DNA of 64,000 bases. It comes from Paenibacillus sp. URB8-2 (GTDB lineage Bacteria > Bacillota > Bacilli > Paenibacillales > Paenibacillaceae). The notes under the pieces are model-generated. The model was not told the DNA's origin, made no database searches, and saw only the letters and a list, made by a program, of their open reading frames with translations. Within the stretch, counting starts at the first letter, position 1. Each line of letters opens with the position of its first letter. A program made the position numbers and the translations under genes. The stretch is taken from assembly GCF_013393385.1 (NCBI RefSeq), contig NZ_AP023239.1, positions 3,472,001-3,536,000 on the forward strand, written 5' to 3'. Shown here piece after piece: positions 9,112-17,650 of this stretch.

Positions 9112-10289
9112 CCCGGCGAAAAATAAATTGAGTTGAGCGATCATGCACAACCCACAAAGAAATAAATTCCAGTATAATAGTCTTCAATACGATGATTATT
9201 GGAGACGATACAAATGAGTGTACGAGTTGGTGTGGCAGAAGAACACAAAGCAGCAGCCATTCTGGAAATCAAAGCCGCGATGAAAATAAACAAAGATTTA
9301 CGGATGCACGAAAGGTATCAGACGATCCTCCTGCTGTTACTTGGCGAATCCTACGAACGAATTTCCGAAGTGACAGGACGAACGGTTGCGACCTTATATA
9401 ACTACAGCAAAGCTTACCGAGAGCAAGGGATGCAGGGGCTACAAATCGGACGTCCTCCAGGACGACATCGCTTGTTAACTGCTGAACAAGAGCAACAAGT
9501 GTATGAAGTGATAACGAATCAAACGCCCGAGGATCAAGGATTTCCTTCCCAGATGAACTGGACTTCTCCACTCGTTCGGAAATGGATCGAACAAAAGTGG
9601 AATATTCGGTATTCGGATCGAGGGACACGAGACCTTTTGTACCGTTTGAAGCTTAGCTTTACGAAGCCGACCTACACACTGGCTAAAAGCAGACCCACAG
9701 AAACAAGAAGAATTCAAAGAACACTTTCAGGAGTTAAAAAACTCCTCGCTGGGCGCATCGACCGGATTCTGTTTGAAGATGAGTCCATGATCCGGGATTA
9801 CCAAGCGCTTTCTCGTACCTGGTTTCCCAAGGGGCAGCAAAAATCATTCCCACCTACGGCAAGCATTGGGGAGCGAAGCTGATCGGGACGCTGGATTATG
9901 AATCCGGCGAAGTGTTTTGCGTACAAGAAGAACAGTATACCGCCAAAGAATTCTTGTCCTTTCTGGAACGCGTCTTGGAAAAGTATGAAGGCGACCGAAT
10001 CGTGATGATTTTGGACAATGCACGAATTCATCACGCAGACCTCATCCAGCCTTTTTTAAAAGAACATCAAGCCAAACTCACCTTGGTTTATTTGCCTCCG
10101 TATAGTCCGAATTTGAACATGATTGAAGAATTGTGGGGCTGGTTAAAATCATCCGTAATTCATAATGTCTTCTTCGACTCGGTACAAAAAATTCGCAAAG
10201 TTGTTCAAGGATTTATCCGTTTGATTAATGAAACGCCCGCTGCCACAGTTGAACGCTTATGTCTTCAATTCTAAATATTAAATGCCGAA
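9112..10289 (+). mobile_element. IS630-family insertion sequence, 1178 bp
   Basis: The ends are defined by the flanking TATATA copies and by imperfect terminal inverted repeats: CCCGGCGAAAAATAAATTGA on the left, against TTCGGCATTTAATATTTAGA read inward from the right, with about 15 of 25 positions matching by eye. The length fits the family. It encodes one transposase region that is frameshifted in the middle. It inserted a few bases after the start codon of a lipoprotein gene on the opposite strand. Confidence 0.85.
9214..10274 (+). pseudogene. IS630-family transposase, frame broken at an A5 tract
   Basis: The N-terminal half (9214-9882) holds the helix-turn-helix region (ISEVTGRTVATLYNYSKAY) and the first catalytic Asp in LFEDESMI. 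The C-terminal half in the -1 frame holds the second Asp (MILDNARIHH) and the third acidic residue (YSPNLNMIEELWGWLK), completing the DDE triad. The frames meet at CAGCAAAAATC (9835-9845): one more A would give the expected Q-K-I-I-P. Either one base was lost, or the ribosome shifts -1 on AAA, a mechanism known in several IS families. ATG 9214 follows GGAG by 9 nt. Confidence 0.85.
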
Positions 10290-10316
10290 TATATAGCTTC
10301 ATAACTTTTTCCCCCT
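10290..10316 (-). other. Orphaned ribosome binding site and start codon of the split lipoprotein gene
   Basis: Read on the minus strand, AGGGGG (10316-10311), eight spacer bases and ATGAAGC (10302-10296) run into TATATA and then the IS end. This is a complete translation start with no gene behind it. It joins in frame to the lipoprotein sequence at 9111 once the IS and a 4-bp duplication are removed. Confidence 0.75.
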
Positions 10317-10424
10317 AATTGTGTTTATAAAAAAATTATATATTAAACGATGAGAATAACAAGTGATGTAAGTTACAAATTGGCGAAGTTTTCTACTTTG
10401 CATTCTAATCGCTTATTCATCGAA

Positions 10425-11330
10425 TCAGGCTTGTCCTGTCAAACGGTGCAACAGCATCGTCAGAAACCGTCCACTGTCCACTTCAAGGCAAACCTCGACA
10501 TTACCGTCCTCCGCACGGACAGCGACGGTCCGCCCTGTCTTCGCACGGTGATCGTATTCGACGGTCACTTTCATTTTTTCGGTTTTGACGAGCGAGCGAT
10601 CGATGAGAATCGAGACGGTGAGCGGGTCATGCATAAACGTTTTATCGGACTTGATAAAATCGAACCAGTACTCCATCTGGCGGGCCAGCGCGGCATTCAG
10701 CGGATCTTTCGTCGACTGCAGCCGTTTGCGGTGTTCATCGGTAATAACGACCTGTAGGGTGACGTCCAGTCCGACCATTACGATTGGAGCGCCGCTGTCA
10801 AATACAACGGACGCCGCTTCCGGGTCGCTGACAATATTATGCTCAACCACAGGCAGTTCGGCGGCGTTGCGGCCAAGTCTGGTAACGCCGCCCATCAAAA
10901 TAATTTCTTTGACGTTGTGAGCGATCCTCGGCTCGCGGATCAGGCATGCGGCGATATTCGTTAGCGGTCCGATCGGCACCAGCGTAATTTCGCCCGGATT
11001 CGCCATAATGGTATCGATGATGAAATCGACAGCATGGCGCTCTTCGTAAGGAAGCGATTCTTCTTCCTCAATAAGCCCTTTCCCTTCGTGTCCAGCCATC
11101 CATACTTCACGGTTGCCGAGCAGCGGCCGATCCAGACCGGCGAATACGCGAACGTCTTTTCTGCCGCCGTGTTGAAGCATTTTGACAACCATACGGGCGC
11201 GTAAATCTGCATCTCCGTAAACCGTCGTGACACCTTCGAGCATCAGTTCCGGTGATTTCATCGCCAGCGCAAGCGCCATGGCGTCATCAATATCGCTGCC
11301 GATATCCGTGTCGATAATTAAACGGTGCAT
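10425..11330 (-). CDS. Inosine-uridine preferring nucleoside hydrolase
   Basis: The 301-residue protein opens with the calcium-binding signature DTDIGSDIDDAMAL (residues 7-20), diagnostic of the nucleoside N-ribohydrolase family. VPIGPLTNIA (about 118-127) and EHNIVSDPEAASVVF (about 163-177) complete the usual active-site blocks. It splits ribonucleosides into base and ribose in the cytoplasm for salvage. GGAGAGG is placed well before the ATG at 11330. It stands alone, flanked by the IS element on one side. Confidence 0.9.
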   Translation of the reverse strand: MHRLIIDTDIGSDIDDAMALALAMKSPELMLEGVTTVYGDADLRARMVVKMLQHGGRKDVRVFAGLDRPLLGNREVWMAGHEGKGLIEEEESLPYEERHAVDFIIDTIMANPGEITLVPIGPLTNIAACLIREPRIAHNVKEIILMGGVTRLGRNAAELPVVEHNIVSDPEAASVVFDSGAPIVMVGLDVTLQVVITDEHRKRLQSTKDPLNAALARQMEYWFDFIKSDKTFMHDPLTVSILIDRSLVKTEKMKVTVEYDHRAKTGRTVAVRAEDGNVEVCLEVDSGRFLTMLLHRLTGQA

Positions 11331-11631
11331 ATCCTATTCCTCTCCTAATGCCTCGGTTATTATCCATCCTGCACCAGCGGTTTTTTGCGATGGCGGAAGT
11401 CATGTTATGATTTTATCAAATTTTAAATAAAATTGTTATAAGATTTCGGAATAAAAATGCACCCGATGGAATGTTCATTAGTCTAACCCGAGGGATTCTC
11501 TAATGTGCTTCCTAAGGGTGCACTTCACATGATCAGCAGCGCCTTCTTACTTGTTCCATGCTATTTCGTTCATACGGGTTACGCAGCTTTAATCCATAGA
11601 CCTTCCCCTGACCCATCAGGAAATCGGAAAT
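11331..11631. other. Intergenic stretch without a gene
   Basis: About 300 bases separate the nucleoside hydrolase start from the terminator at 11632. AATGCACCC (about 11456) and GGGTGCACTT (about 11515) could form a long-range stem, but no known riboswitch pattern or open frame was recognised. Confidence 0.4.
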
Positions 11632-11653
11632 AAATCCCCCGAAAGGGGGATTT
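11632..11653. terminator. Terminator after the MDR oxidoreductase
   Basis: A perfect hairpin AAATCCCCC GAAA GGGGGATTT with T/A ends, immediately downstream of the minus-strand gene whose stop is at 11671. Confidence 0.8.
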
Positions 11654-11670
11654 TGTGCTCTAATGTTAAG

Positions 11671-12684
11671 TTAAAATGCAATGCAAATCTTCCCAAAATA
11701 CGAGCCCTCCGCCAAGTAACGCAGCGCTTCGACAGCGCGTTCGAATGGAAATACACGGTCAACGACCGGGCGAAGCCCGTTTTGCTGTATTGCCCGGTTC
11801 ATTGTTTCAAACATGTCACGGCTCCCGACGTTGATTGCTTGCAGGCGCGCTTTTCTTAAAATAGCGGGGATTATTGCAAAACCATCCACCTGGTAGCCCG
11901 AAAGACCTCCTACCAAGCTGATCTGCCCGCCTACCCGCAGCGCCGCAATGGACTTGTTCAGTGTAGCCGATCCTCCGAGATCAACGATATGGTCTGCTCC
12001 GCGTCCGCCCGTCAGTTCAAGAACGACCCTATCCCATTCAGGCGTTTGTTTGTAATTGATTCCGAAATCCGCACCAAGTCCCTTCGCTCGCATAAGCTTC
12101 TCATCGCTGCTTGACGTTACGATTACGGTTGCTCCATGAAGCTTGGCGAATTGAAGCGCGAATAGAGAGACTCCGCCTGTTCCTTGAACGACAACTGTAT
12201 CGCTTGCTTTGACTTTGCCCTCTTGGGCGATGGCATGCCATGCCGTCACTCCTGCGCAAGGAAGGGCTGCCGCCTCTTCATCCGTCAAATGATCGGGCAC
12301 ACGAACCAATCCTTTCTCGGGAAGTACGGCATATTCCGCAAGCAGCCCATCCAGCGGACTTCCCAGCGCACTCACCCAATTCTCTTGTGTAGCCTCTCCG
12401 GAAATCCAACTTTGAGTAAAAATACCGCTCACCCGATCACCAATCTTGAACTTCGTCGTATGCTCTCCTAAAGCGACAACTTCGCCCACACCATCAGAAA
12501 CCGGAATTAATGGTCTATTCAAATCGGGATTATAAAACCCATCAATTACACCCAAATCTCTGGAGTTAAGAGAAACCGCGCGCATTTTGATGCGAACTTC
12601 ACCAGGACCAGGAACCGGTATTGGACGCTCTGCTGCCTTTAGTTGATCTATTCCAAATTCACCTTGAATCTCGTATACTTTCAT
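11671..12684 (-). CDS. Zinc-type alcohol dehydrogenase / quinone oxidoreductase (MDR family)
   Basis: This 337-residue medium-chain reductase/dehydrogenase has a GroES-like N-terminal domain (PGPGEVRIKMRAVSLNSRDL) and a Rossmann domain with VVQGTGGVSLFALQFAKLHGA around residue 165. The structural-zinc cysteines of classical alcohol dehydrogenases are absent, and NSRD rather than NxxD/CHTD stands in the first domain, as in NAD(P)H quinone-oxidoreductase-like members. The substrate is unknown. AAGGAGAG lies 8 nt before ATG 12684. It is divergent from an HxlR regulator, which probably controls it. Confidence 0.85.
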   Translation of the reverse strand: MKVYEIQGEFGIDQLKAAERPIPVPGPGEVRIKMRAVSLNSRDLGVIDGFYNPDLNRPLIPVSDGVGEVVALGEHTTKFKIGDRVSGIFTQSWISGEATQENWVSALGSPLDGLLAEYAVLPEKGLVRVPDHLTDEEAAALPCAGVTAWHAIAQEGKVKASDTVVVQGTGGVSLFALQFAKLHGATVIVTSSSDEKLMRAKGLGADFGINYKQTPEWDRVVLELTGGRGADHIVDLGGSATLNKSIAALRVGGQISLVGGLSGYQVDGFAIIPAILRKARLQAINVGSRDMFETMNRAIQQNGLRPVVDRVFPFERAVEALRYLAEGSYFGKICIAF

Positions 12685-12737
12685 GAGAAATCTCTCCTTT
12701 TTCGAATGGTATAGACATACATTAATACATATACTAC

Positions 12738-12764
12738 ACTTAAGTAAGGAGGCACTTAATAGTG
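12738..12764. promoter_or_regulatory. Possible HxlR operator between the divergent genes
   Basis: The palindrome ACTTAAGT (12738-12745) and the inverted repeat CACTTAATAGTG (12753-12764) share CACTTAA and lie in the 115-bp divergent gap. HxlR/MarR-like dimers bind such elements. This is only a positional and symmetry argument. Confidence 0.4.
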
Positions 12765-12799
12765 TCCAGGGAACCTAAAGGTGCACAGGGGGACGTCAG

Positions 12800-13192
12800 A
12801 TGAATTCTCCATTTTCGACTAAAATCGTAAAGCCCGATATATCGTTATCTATTTGCGGGTACAGCAAAGTACTTGAGATCGTTTCCAACAAATGGACAGC
12901 GTTGGTCGTCTATGCAATGGAAGATGGGATTATTCGGTACGGGGATATAAGAAGACGAATCGAAGGCATATCCAAAAAAATGCTCACCCAAACACTCCGG
13001 CAACTGGAACGGAACGGATTGGTGAAACGTGTGATTACGCCTTCCGTCCCACCAATCGTCGAATACTCACTCACTGGGCTGGGAGAATCTTTGCTTGAGC
13101 CCATGAGAGCGCTGAATCAGTGGACGAAGGAAAACTACTCCCAGGTTGAACAGGCCAGAGAGAGCTATGATCGAGTTATTAACGAGGAATAG
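12800..13192 (+). CDS. HxlR-family transcriptional regulator
   Basis: The 130-residue winged-helix protein has the HxlR pattern: ICGYSKVLEIVSNKWTALVVYAM, then RYGDIRRRIEGISKKMLTQTLRQLERNGLV (recognition helix and wing) and VEYSLTGLGESLLEPM. Family members respond to aldehydes, quinones or redox stress, and many have a reactive cysteine; here Cys17-18 region (SICGY) could serve. It heads a plus-strand series with an FMN reductase and a ferredoxin-GNAT protein, and lies opposite an MDR oxidoreductase, which suggests control of a small detoxification regulon. Confidence 0.88.
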   Translation: MNSPFSTKIVKPDISLSICGYSKVLEIVSNKWTALVVYAMEDGIIRYGDIRRRIEGISKKMLTQTLRQLERNGLVKRVITPSVPPIVEYSLTGLGESLLEPMRALNQWTKENYSQVEQARESYDRVINEE

Positions 13193-13228
13193 AGCCGCTT
13201 AAACTAAACCAAGCAGAGGAGCGCAAGG

Positions 13229-13792
13229 ATGAGCGAAAATAAACTCACCATCACCGCCATTTGTGGAAGTCTTCGAGAAGGTTCTTTTAATAGAAAAGTG
13301 TTAACGGCAATGGAAGAGCTTGCGCCGAAGCATTGGGAGATTCGTCGTGCTGACTTGTCGAACCTTCCACTTTACAATGCGGACATTGAGAGCCAAGGCG
13401 ATCCTCAGTCAGTGGTTGAATTCAAAGAAAGCATCCGGGAAGCGGACGGCGTGCTGATTGTCACCCCAGAATATAATTCGGGAATTCCTGGCGTGTTAAA
13501 AAACGCTTTAGACTGGGCTTCGCGTCCGGGTAAAAGCTCCGTGTTGATTCAAAAACCATTTGCGATTGCAGGAGCTACTCCGGGCAGCGGCGGAACAGCG
13601 CAGTCACAAGCCCAGGTGAGACAGACACTGCTTGCCATGAATGCCTATACAATGCCGGGGCCGAAAATTCTCATCGGCGGGATTCACGAAAAACTGAATG
13701 AAACGACCGGAGAACTGGACGACGAATCCACTCTTCGCCATATCGAAAAATTCCTGATAGCTTTTGAACAATGGATCCATTTTTTCAAGTAA
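13229..13792 (+). CDS. NADPH-dependent FMN reductase
   Basis: The 187-residue flavodoxin-like protein carries ICGSLREGSFNRKV (phosphate-binding loop, residues 11-24) and TPEYNSGIPGVLKNALDWASRP (split here: the PEYN and LKNALDW motifs near residues 82-98), diagnostic of the NAD(P)H:FMN reductase/azoreductase family. It reduces flavin or quinone substrates in the cytoplasm. GAGGAGCG precedes the ATG. It sits 36 nt after the HxlR gene and 27 nt before the ferredoxin-GNAT gene, consistent with one operon. Confidence 0.88.
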   Translation: MSENKLTITAICGSLREGSFNRKVLTAMEELAPKHWEIRRADLSNLPLYNADIESQGDPQSVVEFKESIREADGVLIVTPEYNSGIPGVLKNALDWASRPGKSSVLIQKPFAIAGATPGSGGTAQSQAQVRQTLLAMNAYTMPGPKILIGGIHEKLNETTGELDDESTLRHIEKFLIAFEQWIHFFK

Positions 13793-13819
13793 CTCCAAAA
13801 TGAAAGGCATGATGTCAAG

Positions 13820-14347
13820 ATGAGTGAACAAAAAGTGTACTACGGGAAAGATATCAATGTGATTTTTAATTCGGAAGTTTGTATTCATTCCGGTATTTGC
13901 GTTAAGGGGTTTCCTGCCGTTTTTAATTTAAGCAAGCGCCCTTGGGTTGATCCCGATACCGCCACTGCGGACGAAATTGCCCAGCATATTGACAAATGTC
14001 CAAGCGGAGCGCTGACGTATACACGTCTGGACAGCGAGAATCCAATGAAGAAAGAGGAATTGAACATGCATATTGTTGAACATGATACCGCCCACAAAAG
14101 ATTCCTTATTCGAGATAAAGGTGCGATTGCCGCCGAAATGACGTATGTAACCTCAAGTCCGGAGCTTTACATTATTGATCATACTCTGGTCGACAATGCA
14201 TATCGGGGACAGGGGCTTGGGGACAAGCTTGTCAACGCAATGGTGGAATATGCGCGGGAAAACGGTATTAAGATTATACCTTTATGTCCGTTTGCCAAGG
14301 GAAGATTTGAGCGTTATTCCGAATACTCGGATGTACTCCACAACTAA
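13820..14347 (+). CDS. Fusion of a YjdI-type mono-cluster ferredoxin and a YjdJ-type GNAT acetyltransferase
   Basis: Residues 1-75 form a Fer4_19/YjdI domain (NSEVCIHSGICVKGFPAVF and HIDKCPSGALTY, with three cysteines in the order CxxxxxC...C). Residues 85-175 form a small GNAT domain of the YjdJ type, with the acetyl-CoA loop NAYRGQGLGDKLV and PLCPFAKGRFER. In many bacteria these are two adjacent genes; here they are one protein. The function is unknown; GNAT proteins of this type acetylate small molecules or proteins. It is last in the HxlR/FMN reductase series. Confidence 0.85.
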   Translation: MSEQKVYYGKDINVIFNSEVCIHSGICVKGFPAVFNLSKRPWVDPDTATADEIAQHIDKCPSGALTYTRLDSENPMKKEELNMHIVEHDTAHKRFLIRDKGAIAAEMTYVTSSPELYIIDHTLVDNAYRGQGLGDKLVNAMVEYARENGIKIIPLCPFAKGRFERYSEYSDVLHN

Positions 14348-14359
14348 TCGCTATAATCT

Positions 14360-14492
14360 ATTCAAGTTCATTCCAAAGCTCCCGCAGCGTTATGCTGTTG
14401 AAGCTTTTTTCCGTTCCCCGTTCGGCTTGGACGACGTCAAGGACGAATTCACGGGCGCTCCGCCTTTGCGCGATCCGGATTACTTTCAGTGA
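14360..14492 (+). pseudogene. C-terminal remnant of an unidentified protein
   Basis: A frame different from the upstream gene reads FIPKLPQRYAVEAFFRSP then FGLDDVKDEFTGAPPLRDP and ends DYFQ at 14492. The composition looks like real coding sequence, but there is no ribosome binding site and no family was recognised. It is most likely the 3' end of a lost gene. Confidence 0.4.
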
Positions 14493-14577
14493 GCTTTCAG
14501 TCAAACTTCAGATAGGTTTAAGCTTCTCATTGGATAATGGGTTCACAGATCGGAACTCGAAGATTGGAGATGAAGAC

Positions 14578-15441
14578 GTGAACAAGAAAAAACCGTATGT
14601 GAAGCTTGCCCTTGATGCTGCAATGGGCATTACTTTTGCTCTGCTGTTCAATACTAGGGTGTTTGGAGGGTTGGCCTTTCACGAAATTGCCGGAATCGCC
14701 ATCGGCTTTGCTATTCTGACTCACATCTTATTGAACCTTAATTTTGTCAAAAAAATCACCCTGCGCCTGTTTGACAAGAGCCTTCCCCGTAAAACGCGTC
14801 TTAGCTACGGATTAAATGTGCTGCTGCTATTATCCATGATCTTTGTTATTTTCAGCGGGCTAGTCATTTCCAGAGTAGTTCTTCCGAACTTCCAATTTGG
14901 AAACGAACGCTGGTTTGAAGTTTCCCATATGAGCATAGCCTATCTCACGCTTGCTCTGATCGGGATACACATTGGCCTGCACTGGCATTGGGTGATGAAA
15001 GTGATGCAAAGGCTGCTGCACCTGAAGATGTCAAAAGCCCGTGCGCGAATTCTAATGACCGGCGCCGCGGTCGTCGTATTGCTGTTCGGTGTGTACCAAG
15101 TGTACGCGACTCAATATATTTCCAGGCTTCAGATGGTCGGAAACGTATTCGGCGTCCCGACTGCTGCGGCAGAAGAGCGAGGGATGCAGCGGCGTGATTT
15201 TGGTGGAAAGCCCTCCATGAATGACGGATCGGCGCCGACCGAAGGGACGGGTATGAACCAGGAGAACGGCTTCGGTCGTCGGACTATGGAATCTCCCAGA
15301 GGGGAGCATGGCGGTAACCTCCAAGATACAAACTTCGTTAACGTAATTATGACCTATTTCGGAATAATGGCTGTTTTTGCAGGAATCACTTATTATGCAG
15401 ATAAATGGGCAAGCCGAAGAAAGCGGGCACTCGCCGCGTAA
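14578..15441 (+). CDS. DUF4405 membrane protein
   Basis: The 287-residue protein has about five membrane segments. Several histidines sit in or near helices: AFHEIAGIAIGFAILTHILLNL, then SHMSIAYLTLALIGIHIGLHWHWV. This is the DUF4405 pattern, resembling b-type cytochrome/ferric reductase-like helices, so haem binding is possible but not shown. A Gly/Asn/Arg-rich loop precedes the last helix. The GTG at 14578 is preceded by GGAGA (14566-14570) at 7 nt; the longer frame from 14392 covers the gene remnant upstream and is not credible. Confidence 0.75.
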   Translation: MNKKKPYVKLALDAAMGITFALLFNTRVFGGLAFHEIAGIAIGFAILTHILLNLNFVKKITLRLFDKSLPRKTRLSYGLNVLLLLSMIFVIFSGLVISRVVLPNFQFGNERWFEVSHMSIAYLTLALIGIHIGLHWHWVMKVMQRLLHLKMSKARARILMTGAAVVVLLFGVYQVYATQYISRLQMVGNVFGVPTAAAEERGMQRRDFGGKPSMNDGSAPTEGTGMNQENGFGRRTMESPRGEHGGNLQDTNFVNVIMTYFGIMAVFAGITYYADKWASRRKRALAA

Positions 15442-15456
15442 ATAAGACGCCATGCG

Positions 15457-15489
15457 AACTCCAATTTCCAATAAAACGGGATTGGAGTT
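15457..15489. terminator. Terminator after DUF4405 gene
   Basis: Hairpin AACTCCAAT...ATTGGAGTT followed by TTGTTGTTT. Confidence 0.7.
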
Positions 15490-15571
15490 TTGTTGTTTAT
15501 TCTCGAGAGGGCCTTCGTTTCATACAATGCGGATTGACACCAAGGATTTCGCCCTTTATAATTCAAACAAA

Positions 15572-15608
15572 CAATTAAAACAATCATTTAAATCATTTGT
15601 TTTAATTG
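15572..15608. promoter_or_regulatory. Large palindrome, probable TetR operator
   Basis: Arms CAATTAAAACAA (15572-15583) and TTGTTTTAATTG (15597-15608) match perfectly around the core TCATTTAAATCAT. It lies 45 bp before the ABC permease start. The TetR-family gene two positions downstream is the natural candidate to bind it. Confidence 0.7.
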
Positions 15609-15653
15609 ATGGAGAAATTATACCATTATGAATTTTGGGGAGTGAGATGCTTA

Positions 15654-16829
15654 ATGGGTACAATCAAGGAATTTTTGAAAATGAAGACGACGAAAATCGG
15701 CATTGCCACCGCGCTGCTCTTTCAGTTGATCTTTTCCATCATCTGGATGACAGGCTATGAGGGCGTGTCGGAACAGATCGACAAGCTGAGTATCGCGGTC
15801 GTGAACGAGGATATGAAAAGCGGTGCCGTTATTGCGAAGCAGTTGTCGGCCGCGCTGCCCGTCAAAGTGGAGACGGCAGCGGATATGGAATCCGCCCGAG
15901 AGCGGCTGGATGACCGCCGCATTCAAATGATCGTGCACATTCCCGCGAACTTTACGGCGCTTGCGGCGAGCCGGGACGGCAAGGCGGCCATTCAGTATGT
16001 CGTGAACGAATCCAATCCTTCAATGATCAAAAGTATGATGACCTCCATCGCCTCCCAGGTGACAGCAGCAGCGAATAAGCAGGCCATTGCGGCGGGTACC
16101 CAGGCCGCGCTGTCGCAGGGAATGCCGGCTGAGAAAGCTGCGGCCACGTCAGTTCTCCTGTCTGAGCGGGTAGTGTCGGATATCCAGTCGGTGAACATTG
16201 TTGACGGGACGAACAACCAGATGGTGCCGATGATGATGGTGCTCGCCTCGCTCGTCGGCGCGATGATCATGGCCCAGAACTTTGAAATATCGGCGATGGC
16301 GATTTCCGCCCGCACGGGACGCTGGCAGCGGCTCGGCGCCCGCTTCGCTATTACGATTCCGGCGGCCATCGTCGTTTCGCTCGTCGGAACTTCGCTCGTC
16401 ATGCTGCTCGGCGGACAGGTCGAACGGGGATTTTGGGCCTTGTGGAGCTTCCAGACATTGTTCGTATTCACGTTCATGCTCGTTGCGCAGGCACTGGTTG
16501 CGCTGCTCGGCACAGCCGGCATGCTGCTGAACATCGTGCTGCTGTCCATGCAGCTCGTGTCGTCCGGCGCGATGATTCCGCGCGAGCTGCTGTCCGGCAT
16601 TTACGTCAATCTCGGAAGCGTACTCCCGGCTACTTACGCGGTAGAAGGACTAATGAACCTGCTGTTTGGGGGACCCGGGAACGGCAGCATTGCTGCGGCG
16701 CTGCTCGTTACTGCGGCGGTGATGGCGCTCGTGATGACCGGAGTGACGGCCCTGCGCAGGGAACCTGCGGCTGACGGAACCACTTCGGCGACAGCTCAGT
16801 CCCGCTCTGGTACGGTCCCCGAATCATAA
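15654..16829 (+). CDS. ABC-2 type permease (YhgE/Pip-like topology)
   Basis: The 391-residue membrane protein has an N-terminal helix (ATALLFQLIFSIIWMTGY), a long extracellular domain (about residues 40-200, containing LSIAVVNEDMKSGAVIAKQL) and five or six C-terminal helices. This is the layout of ABC-2 membrane proteins and of the YhgE/Pip group. No ATPase is adjacent, so either it works with an ATPase elsewhere or it acts alone like SNG-type exporters. ATG 15654 follows GGGGAGTGAGA; the earlier TTG at 15606 overlaps the operator. Confidence 0.78.
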   Translation: MGTIKEFLKMKTTKIGIATALLFQLIFSIIWMTGYEGVSEQIDKLSIAVVNEDMKSGAVIAKQLSAALPVKVETAADMESARERLDDRRIQMIVHIPANFTALAASRDGKAAIQYVVNESNPSMIKSMMTSIASQVTAAANKQAIAAGTQAALSQGMPAEKAAATSVLLSERVVSDIQSVNIVDGTNNQMVPMMMVLASLVGAMIMAQNFEISAMAISARTGRWQRLGARFAITIPAAIVVSLVGTSLVMLLGGQVERGFWALWSFQTLFVFTFMLVAQALVALLGTAGMLLNIVLLSMQLVSSGAMIPRELLSGIYVNLGSVLPATYAVEGLMNLLFGGPGNGSIAAALLVTAAVMALVMTGVTALRREPAADGTTSATAQSRSGTVPES

Positions 16830-16952
16830 ACGGTTCGGATTGCCGAATCGGACACCTGCCACGGACCTCACTGGAAAACCTCCGTTTGTCCCGCTTATAA
16901 TAAGAGCATATATAAGGGATGGTTTCGTTCCGCAAAGGGGAAATGGAAAAGC

Positions 16953-17549
16953 ATGGGCTCAGAAGAAAATGACGTTAAGCTGCGCATTTTGCAGGCTGCG
17001 AAGAAGCTGTTCGCGCAGCAGGGCTTCAACGCTACGACCGTACGGCAAATATGCGAAGAGGCGGGCGCCAACGTATCGCTCGTCTCGTATTATTTTGGCG
17101 GTAAAGATAAAGTGTTTGAAGCCTTGTTCAAGGAATATTTTTCGCACGATATATTAGATGGAGATGAACTATCCCGGATGGAAGCGGTCTCGGGTCTCAA
17201 ATTGCTGATACGGGAAATCACCGCGTACGGGCAGCGCGAGCCGGAAATCGTCAGTCTACTGCAGCAGGAGATCGTCTTGCAGTCCCCGCGGATGGACAAG
17301 ATTCAAGAATTGACGCTGCCGATTTGGACACTGCTCCGGGATTGGCTTAAGCTGGGCCGGGAGCAGGGCGTGTTTCATTTCCGGTCGCTTGACCATACTT
17401 TCATCAGCGTGCTTGGCAGCATTCTGTTTCACAACAAAACGTTTTATTTCAAGCAGCTTCTCGACAATAATGAAGAAGATCCGAATTGGTTTCTGGAGGA
17501 TTTGACCCGGTTTATTTTCCAGGCGATCGGTTACGAGGAACAAGGATAA
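16953..17549 (+). CDS. TetR-family transcriptional regulator
   Basis: The 198-residue protein starts with a TetR HTH: LRILQAAKKLFAQQGFNATT, then VRQICEEAGANVSLVSYYFGGKDKVFEALF. The C-terminal half (REITAYGQREPEIVSLLQQEI) resembles the CecR/YbiH type ligand domain. It follows the ABC-2 permease on the same strand with a 123-bp gap. It probably represses the permease, and possibly itself, through the palindrome at 15572-15608. The inducer is unknown. Confidence 0.88.
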   Translation: MGSEENDVKLRILQAAKKLFAQQGFNATTVRQICEEAGANVSLVSYYFGGKDKVFEALFKEYFSHDILDGDELSRMEAVSGLKLLIREITAYGQREPEIVSLLQQEIVLQSPRMDKIQELTLPIWTLLRDWLKLGREQGVFHFRSLDHTFISVLGSILFHNKTFYFKQLLDNNEEDPNWFLEDLTRFIFQAIGYEEQG

Positions 17550-17650
17550 GCATTGCGGCCAGCCGGTTTACCGAGCAACATTATTCAAGAATTTTCTTTC
17601 TTTTCATATTATAATGACAGCACATTGAACTTGAAAAGAAGGTGCAGGCG

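Noticed and set aside
11456..11524. Riboswitch or T-box between the nucleoside hydrolase and the MDR gene
   Set aside because: A possible long-range stem is visible but none of the known consensus motifs, and the flanking genes point away from or end at this region.
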